Shown: positions 25,482 through 34,395, counted from the stretch's first letter. The stretch is 64,000 nt of DNA from Oscillospiraceae bacterium (GCA_910574935.1 CAJTCU010000005.1:29581-93580); one strand, 5' to 3'. Numbers and translations: made by a program. Notes: generated from the sequence alone by a model not told the origin.

Positions 25482-25603
25482 ATAAACGCTCACAACACAA
25501 AAGACTATTATTCTTTCAGATATACACACCACATACTTGTTTTTCCATCTATGTCCATATTAGCCGCGATGCCGTCGCGTAACCGGCAGCAAAACAAAGC
25601 AGG

Positions 25604-25639
25604 AAAAAGAGCCCTCTGGATGGGATTCCAGGGGGCTCT
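25604..25639 (-). terminator. Terminator of the XRE repressor gene
   Basis: On the minus strand AGAGCCCCCTGGA pairs with TCCAGAGGGCTCT, followed by TTTTTCC, just after the XRE gene's stop. Confidence 0.8.
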
Positions 25640-25647
25640 CCTGCGCT

Positions 25648-26232
25648 TTAAGGCGTCGTTTCTTTCCGGTACTGCGGCACATAGGTCAGCTCCTTCACGC
25701 GCTGGATGGCCACCCGCTTACCCTGTGCGTTCAGGTGCTGGAATGAATCCAGGACAGACTTCACATCGCGTGTGATATCGCTGTATTTTCTGCGCAGAGT
25801 ATGGATGTTTTCCTCTATATTCTGTTCCCTTAAACACAACGCCGCCACATAACATCGAAAGACAGCAGGGTCAACTTCCGCTTTTGTGGTTTCGTCGACT
25901 TTCCCATTTACCTTCAAAAATATTTCAAGGGCTTCCCTGATTAGGGTGGCGGCAGTTGTAAGAGCCCTGGAATTGGGCATATCCAAAAGCCTAAACAGAT
26001 ACAGAATCTCGTTGCTGAACTTGATACTGTCCGAGCCCTTTGTCTTGCCCAGCAGTACGTCCACCGTAGTTTCAAAGTAATCCGCCAGCTGCATCAAAGT
26101 GGCCGCGTTCGGCGTCAGCCCCCGGGACTTCCATGACCCCATGGTGGATTGGCTGATGCCAAGCTCCTTGCGCACCTGCGCGGGGGTTTTATCTCGTTCT
26201 TTACACAGCTTTTCAAAGCAGTCGTAAAACAT
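25648..26232 (-). CDS. XRE-family repressor of the ICE
   Basis: The 194-residue protein has an N-terminal helix-turn-helix (residues 13-60: TPAQVRKELGISQSTMGSWK...TLMQLADYFETTVDVLLG) followed by a helical C-terminal domain likely used for oligomerisation. It diverges from the excisionase gene, the position of the lysogeny-type repressor in many ICEs. A near-palindromic pair, CTTGCGTTCC and GGAACGCAAG, in the intergenic region is a plausible operator. Intact, with its own terminator. Confidence 0.85.
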   Translation of the reverse strand: MFYDCFEKLCKERDKTPAQVRKELGISQSTMGSWKSRGLTPNAATLMQLADYFETTVDVLLGKTKGSDSIKFSNEILYLFRLLDMPNSRALTTAATLIREALEIFLKVNGKVDETTKAEVDPAVFRCYVAALCLREQNIEENIHTLRRKYSDITRDVKSVLDSFQHLNAQGKRVAIQRVKELTYVPQYRKETTP

Positions 26233-26525
26233 TGCGGTCCCTCCCTCCGGGAATGTTAAATTATTATGACTTACCTTGCGTTCCTCGCGTATCTATGCTA
26301 TACTATCGATGGAAACGACGAATAATCATTGGAAGTATCGACATTATAACATATCCCATTTGGGAACGCAAGCGGTACTGGTTATTTGACGCAAAATCAT
26401 CCAATGAAAGGGGGAACAGCATGCTGTAGATTGATGTAAATGGGTTTCGGGGTGGCCCCAGGACTAAAGAATGACGGGTGAAATAAAAACATATGCGGTG
26501 GGAAGCACATGAGAAAGGAAATACT
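26233..26525. promoter_or_regulatory. Divergent control region between repressor and excisionase
   Basis: CTTGCGTTCC (26275-26284) and its exact inverted copy GGAACGCAAG (26363-26372) flank an AT-rich core with TATGCTATACTAT. This is what one expects of paired operator half-sites with promoters between them. The remainder shows no gene. Confidence 0.45.
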
Positions 26526-26810
26526 ATGCCCTCCAAATGTTGTTTTTCAATAAACGAGGCTGCTGAATATTCCAGCGTTGGAAGACAGACTCTTAGAAAT
26601 CTGATTAAAGAAAAAAAGATTCCCTGCCTCCTGGTAGGAACACGGCAGCTTATCCTGGTACAAGATTTAGAGAACTTCCTGTTTATCAACAGGGGGAAAG
26701 ACTTGCTTGATATGGCTAATTTGGAGTCCGTTGAACTGCATGAGAACCGGATGCAGACGGAACTGCATGAGAGCCGGATACAAGTCCATTCAGCAGTAGA
26801 AATCGGCTAA
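26526..26810 (+). CDS. Excisionase-like (Xis) MerR-type HTH protein
   Basis: The 94-residue protein starts at the ATG at 26526 (GAAAGGAAATACT upstream). It contains a winged-helix excisionase motif, FSINEAAEYSSVGRQTLRNL, followed by KIPCLLVGTRQLILVQDLENF, as in Tn916-type Xis, which bends attachment-site DNA to direct excision. The C-terminal 30 residues are an extra acidic helix. An integrase remnant follows 43 bases later, preserving the usual xis-int order. Confidence 0.82.
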   Translation: MPSKCCFSINEAAEYSSVGRQTLRNLIKEKKIPCLLVGTRQLILVQDLENFLFINRGKDLLDMANLESVELHENRMQTELHESRIQVHSAVEIG

Positions 26811-26853
26811 GGCCAATTATAATTACCAATTCGATAAGAATGGAGGCATAATC

Positions 26854-27210
26854 ATGCCGTTAATTATTCTCGCCGTCTATATGGCGGCACACGTAAGCGA
26901 GCGCTATTTCCGCGTCAGCTTTCCTATGGAGGAGTTTATGGACAAAATGAAAACTCTGGCGTCCGACTACCTCAAGCAAGCACACCATACTCAAGACGGA
27001 ATTACCTGGGATGACGCCCTGGAAAATATTCCGAAGACTCTATGGGAAAAATACGGCTTTTATAAAGCTGACGGCGAATACCTGCGCCAATCCACTATCA
27101 CAAGTCTCTGCCAGGATTTGAGTAAGTCGCTGTCTGGCCTGGGACATTTCCACTTCCATCAGCTCCGGCACCCGTATGTCAAGCCCACGACAACAAATTT
27201 CCGAAGTTTT
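26854..27210 (+). pseudogene. Tyrosine integrase remnant
   Basis: After an unrecognised N-terminal part (residues 1-65), the frame contains GEYLRQSTITSLCQDLSKSL and GLGHFHFHQLRHPYVK. The latter is the box II His-X-X-Arg-His of tyrosine recombinases of the Tn916 type, with proline where Thr is usual. The catalytic N-terminal arginine region, the rest of the catalytic domain and the nucleophilic tyrosine are absent. Downstream the frame continues antisense to a serine recombinase fragment, so the gene was cut by a rearrangement near 27200. Not functional. Confidence 0.7.
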
Positions 27211-27870
27211 TTACAATTCTCTTTGGGAAAGCTCAAACCCAGCTATCTTCCAAACGATTTCAATCTCCTGCCCTGGATAGACGTACACCCTCTCGATCAG
27301 CGCATCCACCAGTTCGGAGCTTAACTGACCTGTGTCCATCACTTTCTGCGCCAATTCTCTATTGGCGTTTTTTGTTTTCACACCGGCCTGCCGCTGAGAA
27401 AGTTGGGTAGAGCGAGCGGTTTGTACTTCCTTCAATTGTGCGAGGTCGTTATCAATTGCCGCTTTCTTCATTTGGTAGTATTGTTCAGTCAACTTATGCA
27501 AAACCAGATGCTCAAAAAGAGTTCGCTTTTGCTCCTGTAACTCCCTGATTTGTTGGCTATTCCCAGCGTGTTCGGCAGCAAGAACGCTCACGCTGGTCTG
27601 TAACATTCCATTTACTTCTGTAACAGCGTAATCCATTGTCCCCCCGTCAGATGCAACAATTTTTATGCGATAATCTGAGTCAGCCGGATACACGATGGAT
27701 TTTTCTTGACCACAAACCATAACTGCTATTTTTTCATCAGTATATGTACTGATCGCATCATCAGTAATCGCAAGAACTAGATCTCCGGCAGTGTTGTATA
27801 GAAACACATCAACAGGGCACTGAATCGATACATATTTACTCTTGTCCTGAATTAGATTATCATGGCATTT
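27211..27870 (-). pseudogene. Chimeric remnant: surface-protein piece joined to serine recombinase C-terminus
   Basis: Reading on the minus strand, residues derived from about 27850-27600 (SIQCPVDVFLYNTAGDLVLA, IVYPADSDYRIKIVASDGGT) look like a beta-sandwich repeat of a secreted protein. From about 27580 the frame becomes the coiled C-terminal end of a large serine recombinase (TLFEHLVLHKLTEQYYQMKK to ELVDALIERVYVYPGQEIEI), the type used by Tn4451/TnpX-like ICEs. The catalytic serine domain is missing. The frame is open across both joints, and upstream it runs out of frame through the ParB fragment. This marks a deletion junction between mobile elements. Confidence 0.7.
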
Positions 27871-28225
27871 TGCTATTTGCCACGAATTTGAGCGTTTCAA
27901 GCCCTGCAAGCTCGCAAGCCTTTTTCCGTCTGTGACCGCTGATAAGCTCATAACCCCCGTCCTCTTTCATGCGGACGGTGGCGGGTGTCATAACGCCGCT
28001 CCGCTTGATGCTGTCAACAAGCTGCTCCATGTCCTCGTCCATTAAGACCTTGAACGGGTGGTCTGGGAACTCGTCAATCTCCGCAAGGGGAATGTCCCTT
28101 ATCTTGCTGAGTGCCGCTTCTTCACGGCTCTGGTCTGTCTCAAACAGGTCATCGTATGCGGTCAGCTCGATTCCTGTTCTTTTGCCTTTCGCCAAGCTCT
28201 GCCACCTCCTTTCCGAACTGCTCAT
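27870..28225 (-). pseudogene. ParB-like partition protein, C-terminally truncated
   Basis: The N-terminal 115 residues carry the ParB/Noc nuclease-like domain (IPLAEIDEFPDHPFKVLMDE, DMEQLVDSIKRSGVMTPATV, GGYELISGHRRKKACELAGL). The GHRR motif binds CTP in ParB proteins. After ETLKF the sequence switches to the chimeric recombinase segment, so the HTH centromere-binding domain and dimerisation region are lost. The ATG lies inside the end of the ParA frame, the usual parAB overlap. Confidence 0.8.
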
Positions 28226-29003
28226 AAGCTGCGGCTACCTTGCCGCTTTTGTCATAGGCAAAAATGCTTTTCCCCTCTGCGGTGGCTTCCACGGCACGGA
28301 TGGAATGGGGTATCTGGGTATCGAACACCTTGATTTTCTGCCCATAGGCACTCCTTACCGTGGCGGTGATTTCCTTGGAGATGTTCGTGCGGGGCATTAC
28401 CATCGTCATAAGGATGCCGTCAATCCGTAAAGGGGGATTGATTTGCCGTCTGACTTTCGACACGGAGCGAAGCAAGCAGCTCAAGAGTTCGCTTTATCAG
28501 CGAACTCTTCGCCTTCTGGCAGAAAGATAGTGGGGCTGTGTGGGGATAACCACGCTGTCAGCCGCCGCCAGTGCGTTGATGGTGAGCATACCAAGGCTCG
28601 GCATACAGTCCACGAGTACATAGTCATAATTCTTTCTGACCTCGCTTATGCAGGTTTTCAGCACACTTTCACGGCTTATGGCGTTAATCAGCCGTACCTC
28701 CAAGCCCGACAGCTCGATGTTGGACGGGAGCAGGTCAACGCCCTCGCCGTGTTGCAGGATGCCTTGGGCGACATCAACGGATTTATCGTCTATGATGTCC
28801 TGCATGATGGTGGAGAGAGTGACCTGTAAATCGTCTGGTCTGTGGTAGCCGAGGGACATGGTTAGGTTCGCCTGTGCATCGGCATCAATGAGCAGGACTT
28901 TCTTTCCCTGCTGTGCCAGAGTTACGCCCAGATTCACCGCCGTTGTGGTCTTGCCGACACCGCCTTTCTGGTTGGTTAAAGCGATTACTTTGCAATTTGA
29001 CAT
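28149..29003 (-). pseudogene. ParA-like ATPase interrupted by a small palindrome
   Basis: From ATG 29003 the protein has the deviant Walker A KGGVGKTT (NQKGGVGKTTTAVNLG) and the Walker B-like YVLVDCMPSLG region, as in ParA/Soj partition ATPases. After PTQPHYLSA the frame hits stops; the remaining part (LLRSVSKVRRQINPPLRIDG to VAELGERQ) continues in another frame to 28149. The break coincides with a 27-base palindrome at 28483-28509 (AAGAGTTCGC, seven bases, GCGAACTCTT) plus one extra base. The ATPase is therefore split and presumably inactive. Confidence 0.8.
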
Positions 29004-29138
29004 AGGGTGCGTCCTCCTTTCGCATAGATTTAGCCGCTTTGTCAAGGCGGCTATGTAACTGTACCAGAGGACGCAGGACGCAAAAAAGCCGCTTACTCTT
29101 AAAATCCATAAGAATAAGCGGCTTCATGGTGATGTGCC

Positions 29139-29327
29139 TTAGACATATTCGATTTTCACTTTCTTTATCGGGGCATTGGCTACCTTGAAGATAAGCTCGT
29201 CAACGCAGTCCCCGTATCTGCCCTGCTGTATGAGCTGGTTTTTCAGCTCCACAAGGCTATGTAAAAGTAATGTCCGCTCCCTGCTGTCTACATATAAGTG
29301 GGTTTTCTTTTCCCTCATGCCGTCCAC
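29139..29327 (-). CDS. Small conserved ICE protein
   Basis: This 62-residue basic protein (KKTHLYVDSRERTLLLHSLV, ...QQGRYGDCVDELIFKV, ending IKKVKIEYV) is of a type regularly found directly upstream of parA in Clostridia conjugative elements. Helical, no known domain. It starts either at 29327 or at the internal ATG three codons on. Function unknown, apparently intact. Confidence 0.6.
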   Translation of the reverse strand: MDGMREKKTHLYVDSRERTLLLHSLVELKNQLIQQGRYGDCVDELIFKVANAPIKKVKIEYV

Positions 29328-29629
29328 CGTCCTTTCTTGGCTTCATTGTATATAAAGGCAATCAGTCCTGCAAAGGTATAAATCCTATACGGCAGGAATA
29401 GCGCAATAGATGTCGATTTTTTGCTGAGAGCCTTGTCAGATAACGGTTGGTTGTTCAGCGTATGTAAAATGGTTGTTCTTTCCGTACCTTGTGGGCTTGT
29501 CCTTTGTTACAATGTCATCTACCCAGAAGCCCACAAATAAAGGCTGTTCGGGCATTTCGGGAGAGTGGAACATTTCCGATGCTTCAGTAGGTCGAGGTCA
29601 CGAAAATGGCTCACTTCACTAATATCGAA
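29328..29629 (-). pseudogene. Gap with a possible degraded ICE coding fragment
   Basis: Most of this 300-base gap lacks an open frame. On the minus strand around 29600-29440, one frame reads MFHSPEMPEQPLFVGFWVDD followed by IVTKDKPTRYG, which has protein-like composition but stops on both sides. It is probably a fragment of a lost ICE gene at the border of the defence island. Confidence 0.3.
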
Positions 29630-31533
29630 TCATTCCTCAATTATTGGGTCATTTTGCTTTTTATGATTTTCTGCAACCCAGCTAATAGCTATTTTTTGTA
29701 CCATTTGAAGAAATTCAATGTGTTCATTATATTTGTTAGTTAAGCACCTACGCTTTTCGGTTAGCGTAATTACATTGCTTGCTCTCTTTTCAATGCCAGT
29801 TTCCCGCTCAGTACCAACAATAACTTGCCCTTCGTTAGATAAAAACAATTCTAAGGATTCAAATATACTTTGCAAATTATCTGCATCTTGCCCCTGCTGA
29901 TTAGGCGTATCGACCACATAAAAATTGAATGGACTATAGGCTCTCCCCAGATTATATAGATACAATGCAGATTGATACATATAAACTAATCGTGGAGTTT
30001 CACTACCCGTACGATTTATTACCTGCACGAAATCTCTTAGTTTTATAAATGTTTTTGGCAGATTTATTGCATCTGCTAATGTGCGACAGTATCCCTCTAT
30101 ATCATCTCGTATTTCTTTTGAACGCTCTTTGGACTTCTTTTCGTTCAATTTTTCATCAATTATCGCAATTTTAGAAACATAAGAATCTATTTCGCCTTGA
30201 AGCACTTCCAACTGTCTTTTGCAGGATTCATATATCTCATATTGCCCTTTATTTTTATAAAAAGATGAATAGGATAACAACTCTTGGGTATTCTGAACTT
30301 TTTGCTCAATAGATTGAATTTCCAAGGAGACACTATTGCATTTCTCCTTAAGTTCTTGCAATTTCTTTGTAGCAACAGATATGCTGTTTTGTAGTTCTGT
30401 AATAAGATTTTCACAATGAGCATAGGGCTTGTTTGAAAAATCGAAAACGCCGTCTTTTTACCCAGAAGCAGCCATCTTCTGCGTCGAAAATCCTCGTAAT
30501 ACGCAAGTATTCCTTGCGGTTTTCTCCTTGAAGCTGACCGCTTCTGGTCAAAAATCCGTCATTTCCTCTATTTTCAAACAAGCCCTAGTCAGATGTTATA
30601 TTTAATTGCTCATTTATTCCGTTTGAATAAATTGTACCACAAAATGGACAGACCAACTTATCTTCTTGGGTCATTGCATATTCAATATCTTTTTTTGTTT
30701 CTGCAAGATTATGTTCTACAATATACAATTTATGTTGACTGATATATATGTCGTTTTCTAAAATTGTCATATCTGCATTATAAGAAAATTGAACTTTTCT
30801 CAGTTCTTCCGCCTTAGCAAGTAAGGACTCAATATCTGTTGTAACTTCTTCAACCGATTCAATATCCTCTATTTGCGTTAGTGTAGATGTGATACGAGAA
30901 ACAAAGGTCTGATTATAGTTCAGTTCTCTTTTCTTATCATCTCTTTCAAGCATATGTTCTGCTTTTTGTGCTTGCAGGGCATAATAGGTATCATCTAAAT
31001 ATCCACATACATATTTATTTGTGTTTGATTTCCAATCCTTGATATATGCGACATTGCTAAATGAATCAGCTATTTTACTCCACCCCTCATCTTGGTCAAT
31101 ATATTGAAATCTAAAAAGTAACGGCGGAGTTACATTGAATTGCGTACCATCTTTTGAAATGCAGGGCATTTTGATTTCTAAAATATCCATTAAACAATTA
31201 CTGTATTCATGAAAGGCTTCTGTTCCAATAATACAGGAATAAATATTGCTGATATTTTCAAAAATCTGATATTTCCTACCTTGTCTAACAACACAAAATT
31301 GTTTTTCTCCGTATTTTAAAGAATAGCAAATAAGCGGAAATGAGTTTCTTCCAATCACTTTCAATTCTTTTACACTCACATCCCAAAGTAGTAAATATAC
31401 TTTTGATAATGGAAGACTTTCCTGTTTTATTTCCTCCCAAAATAATATTAAGCCCATCTTCAAAAGGAACCTCTAACGAGCGAGACTCACTTTGACTGAT
31501 TACTATCAGCTTTTTTATCGTTAGTCTTTTCAT
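29630..31533 (-). pseudogene. Rad50-like zinc-hook ATPase of an ABC-three-component-like defence system
   Basis: Three pieces reconstruct one protein of about 580 residues. Piece 1 (from ATG 31533) has Walker A GGNKTGKSS near residue 33. Piece 2 holds the first coiled coil and a CPFCG hook like the Rad50 CxxC. Piece 3 holds the second coiled coil and the ATPase C-lobe with FYVVDTPNQQGQD (Walker B) and VIVGTERE. An extra A in TTTAAAATAC near 31317 breaks piece 1 from piece 2. A TA-flanked MITE at 30423-30587 separates 2 from 3, and removing it with one TA restores ITSD-YAHCENL in frame. SMC-like ATPases with a small middle protein and a DUF4297 nuclease make up ABC-3C conflict systems (established knowledge; assignment here is inference). 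Currently inactive. Confidence 0.75.
30423..30587. mobile_element. MITE family 1, copy 1, inside the defence ATPase
   Basis: TA-flanked element with inverted ends GGGCTTGTTTGAAAA and TTTTCAAACAAGCCC, able to fold along its whole length. Opposite orientation to the copies at 34.97 and 59.67 kb. It interrupts the ATPase coiled coil, and the host reading frame is exact once the element and one TA are removed. Confidence 0.9.
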
Positions 31534-31624
31534 TATTTTTTTCCTCCTGCTGCTTTCGTAAATTTCTTATTAAAATTTTGTACTTTTGCTCCTGCATAAT
31601 TGTTTCAACTGAATTTTTGCTCAT
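31487..31624 (-). CDS. 45-residue ORF between nuclease and ATPase (possible middle component)
   Basis: The product MSKNSVETIMQEQKYKILIR continues as a very polar, lysine/glutamate/asparagine-rich helix and ends DSNQSK. The ATG lies 20 bases inside the end of the nuclease gene, and the ATPase ATG lies 47 bases before this ORF's stop, so all three are tightly overlapped. Position between effector and ATPase is that of the middle component in ABC-three-component systems, although 45 residues is short for one. It may be a truncated middle component or only a coupling ORF. Confidence 0.45.
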   Translation of the reverse strand: MSKNSVETIMQEQKYKILIRNLRKQQEEKNNEKTNDKKADSNQSK

Positions 31625-32696
31625 AATATAACACCTCAATTAGCGATTTATCAAGAGAATCTGATAGGAGATTATGCTTTTCTAACTCCTGAATACATAA
31701 TCTTTTCAGTTCATCACTAAACCCATTTGCCTTAAATGATTCACAATATGTAGAAATTGTTTTTCGCAACATAATTACAATTTCTTGATATCTAACATCT
31801 CTTACATCAAGCCATCTCGCATCGTGGAGTGTTTTAGCTGCTTCTATACGGCGAATATCATTGTCTGGCAAGGCTTCGGCAATCAAGGAACAGTGGAAAG
31901 CATCGTAATTTCCACTGTTTTTTATATTCCCATCAATCTTCTTGCTTATTTTAGAAATATCTACACCTTTTTTCTCAACCAAACTTTTCATGCTAATTGG
32001 TGTTTTGATTTTTTCTTTGCTCTTTTTTCTTACATCATTTAGCAACTGCTGAAAAATAAGATTTGCCGTATTGGACGGAATATTTTTGTCAGCTAAATGA
32101 TTAAAAAATTTTCCCATAGTTTGGGTGTCATAAGTCGTTAGTTGTAATTCGGATTTATGGATAAAAGTCCTCTGGATAAACTCATCAAAGATAGAATCAA
32201 AATCACTTGGCATATCGTTCGTGAATTCATTTTTAATTCTGTCTTTGATTTTCTCATATAATTCATTATTTTCTGTCTGTAGTTTTTTCTCGTCTTCAAC
32301 ATACGACTGCCATAACGAAACCTCTTTATCAAAATCATTATTTGATACGAAGTGGCAATGTGAACATTCTGCACCAAATATTAGATAGTTATAGAAAATG
32401 AAGCCTAAAAAAGACTTTTTGTATCCACCGTCTTTTTTCTTCTCTCGTTTGGACATTTCCGCAATAGTCCAGTCTGAAGAGTCGTCTTTGGTCTTTATTT
32501 GAAAAAACTGATACTGCTAATTATTTGGAGAAAATTCTGCCATATCATCGTGAAACTCACAAAAAACAATGCACTCTGCATCTTCTTGAAGTTTACCTAT
32601 TATATGGCAGACAATCCAATGAACTTGGTATTCAAATCTATTATAGGAGTCGGAGCCTGCCTGCTCACGCTGTTCAATAGTAAGTACTTTACTCAT
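31605..32696 (-). pseudogene. DUF4297-type nuclease effector with an in-frame stop
   Basis: From ATG 32696 the frame reads DSYNRFEYQVHWIVCHIIGK, FCEFHDDMAEFSPNN, then TAG (32515-32517), then QYQFFQIKTKDDSSDWT and a 280-residue helical continuation. The E...D...QIKTK arrangement is the PD-(D/E)XK nuclease core of DUF4297 domains, known effectors of CBASS Cap4 and ABC-three-component systems that degrade DNA on infection. The stop falls between catalytic acidic residues, so the intact nuclease is not made. Re-initiation could yield the C-terminal part only. The start codon overlaps the AbiEii stop (ATGA), coupling it to the AbiE genes. Confidence 0.75.
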
Positions 32697-33610
32697 AATT
32701 GAAGACTCCTTTCATTTTCGTTCCATTTTGTAAGGAAATTCCAATGTTCCTGCCACTCGTCCTCATTCACAATCGCTTCAAATACAGGCTCAAGGAAAGT
32801 CTGTATTTCCTCAATGACCACCGAAAACCCAAGCGAATTATCTTTTATGGTTTTCAAGAAATATTTCCACCGCTTCTGCATGTCCGCATCCTCGGCAAGT
32901 GAAAGAATACGCTTGAAACTGTCCTTATCGTAAGGCGTCCCTCGCCGTTCCAAGGTTCTGGATATTGCCGTCTGCAATTTTGCTCCATCAAAATCAAAAG
33001 TCCTCGCTAAATAGTAAATATCGTAAAAGTCCTTCATTCTGCCTGTCAGTTCAAACCGTTGCAGGATAGCGTCAAACTTTTCCGCAATAGTGCTTTCAAG
33101 AGAATAGGTCATAATAACAGGAGCTTCAAAATCGGGGAGCTGTGTATGGATAGTCCGCTGCTCGGCACGGGGGACAATCACATCGCCCATGCCAATATCC
33201 ACATTAAAGGGAACTCGGACATTTTTTATCTTTCCGATAATCTGTGTGCTGATACCGTGATATTTCCTTTGCGGAGAGATTTCCTCAAACCCTTTCGCAG
33301 TCATCTCAATATAATCATTACCCGTAGGTGTAGCAAGGATTTTTAGGATAAGGGCTTTTACCTCGTCCAATGAATTGGAAACGCTGCGAAGCAGGAAATC
33401 TACATCAATCGTTGCTCGGCTTTCAAAATTGGTGAGCGTATAGATAAGCAATCCGCCCTTGAGAATAAGTGTATCATCATATCCAGACTTTGAGAGCTTC
33501 CGCAAAAACTCCTCCTGCATAAAAAGCTGTAGGCACTGCTGATAGCTGATACCAGCCGCCTTTGCTTTATTCTTAAGCTTTGCCAAAACAGCTGCCGCTA
33601 CATCAGCCAT
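32693..33610 (-). CDS. abiEii: AbiEii/AbiGii-type nucleotidyltransferase toxin
   Basis: The 305-residue protein starts at the ATG at 33610, which overlaps the antitoxin stop. Nucleotidyltransferase core: LILKGGLLIYTLTNF followed by ATIDVDFLL, with the paired aspartates in DVD, and a C-terminal helical region with FDAILQRFELTGRMKDFYDI. AbiEii toxins transfer nucleotides (to tRNA acceptor ends in the studied MenT relatives) and arrest growth upon phage infection. The gene looks complete. Its stop overlaps the nuclease start, so toxin and nuclease systems share one transcript. Confidence 0.9.
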   Translation of the reverse strand: MADVAAAVLAKLKNKAKAAGISYQQCLQLFMQEEFLRKLSKSGYDDTLILKGGLLIYTLTNFESRATIDVDFLLRSVSNSLDEVKALILKILATPTGNDYIEMTAKGFEEISPQRKYHGISTQIIGKIKNVRVPFNVDIGMGDVIVPRAEQRTIHTQLPDFEAPVIMTYSLESTIAEKFDAILQRFELTGRMKDFYDIYYLARTFDFDGAKLQTAISRTLERRGTPYDKDSFKRILSLAEDADMQKRWKYFLKTIKDNSLGFSVVIEEIQTFLEPVFEAIVNEDEWQEHWNFLTKWNENERSLQL

Positions 33611-34218
33611 CACAACCACACTCCAATCAATTCTTTTACACACTTTTGCATACGCAATACTTTTGCATACTCCATAAGATTCGGTATATTTTTTTTCGGG
33701 TCTTTCACATACCCTTGTATTGCCTTATTAAAAATCTCCTTATCCATTTTGTTCATATTCCGCAGCACATCACAAATGGTACGGTCACGGTCATAGATAC
33801 GGACATCCACAAAGTTAATGCTGCCTTTTGTTTCGCCAAGGGGGACTAAAACAGGCTCAACCCGATATGCCTTTACAAATGGATAATCAATGTTTGTACG
33901 GCTTCTGGAGACATTTTTATCAATCGTAATATTCCACTCAGCAGGGTTGCGGTCGCTGTACTGATAGTAAAAGAGGGCAGTTTCCATGCAAAGCACCGCA
34001 TCGGGAAACAGGCGATTTATAATTTTAACTTCCTGTTCGCCATAGATTTCCGTCCAATGATAATAGCCCCGTTTGATTTTTTCGATGAAGCCCTCATTTA
34101 ATAGCTGCTGAATATCCGCATAGTAAATTCTGTAGGAATCCAGCTCTGCTGTCGTCATTATATAATCGTGTTGAGAAAAAATCTTTCTAACAGCGTTTAT
34201 CGACTTTTCATCAAGCAT
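33610..34218 (-). CDS. abiEi: AbiEi antitoxin/repressor
   Basis: The 202-residue protein has an N-terminal winged helix (MTTAELDSYRIYYADIQQLL, NEGFIEKIKRGYYHW) and a C-terminal antitoxin domain (ETALFYYQYSDRNPAEWNIT, RTICDVLRNMNKMDKEIFNK). AbiEi proteins neutralise AbiEii and repress the operon by binding inverted repeats at the promoter. Such repeats, GTGTACTTTACTA and TTAGTAAAGCACAC, flank the promoter at 34261-34318. It is the first gene of the defence operon and intact. Confidence 0.9.
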   Translation of the reverse strand: MLDEKSINAVRKIFSQHDYIMTTAELDSYRIYYADIQQLLNEGFIEKIKRGYYHWTEIYGEQEVKIINRLFPDAVLCMETALFYYQYSDRNPAEWNITIDKNVSRSRTNIDYPFVKAYRVEPVLVPLGETKGSINFVDVRIYDRDRTICDVLRNMNKMDKEIFNKAIQGYVKDPKKNIPNLMEYAKVLRMQKCVKELIGVWL

Positions 34219-34260
34219 TGTCTCACCTCTACTAAATCACACGCAAATTTATCGACGATT

Positions 34261-34318
34261 GTGTACTTTACTATAGTATACCCGATTTTTCTCAAAAAGT
34301 CAACTTAGTAAAGCACAC
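34261..34318 (-). promoter_or_regulatory. Defence operon promoter with AbiEi-type operator
   Basis: Minus-strand promoter: -35 TTGACT (34298-34303), 17-base spacer, -10 TATACT (34275-34280). The inverted half-sites GTGTACTTTACTA (34261-34273) and TTAGTAAAGCACAC (34305-34318) lie one on each side, and a further AGTAAAGC follows near 34322. This agrees with known AbiEi autoregulation through inverted repeats. Confidence 0.7.
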
Positions 34319-34395
34319 ATGAGTAAAGCTAACGATGGTGTAGTTTCCTATAGAAAAATGAGCTTGTCCAACTTCTTTCAGACAAGCTCATTCTC

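Noticed and set aside
1554-32517. Possible reassignment of TAG to an amino acid, because adhesin, VirB4 and nuclease genes each contain an in-frame TAG
   Set aside because: Intact core genes (for example gerAA, gerAB and the antitoxin at 21548) end with TAG directly before the next gene, and the ambers occur only in genes with other lesions. Simple nonsense mutations are sufficient.
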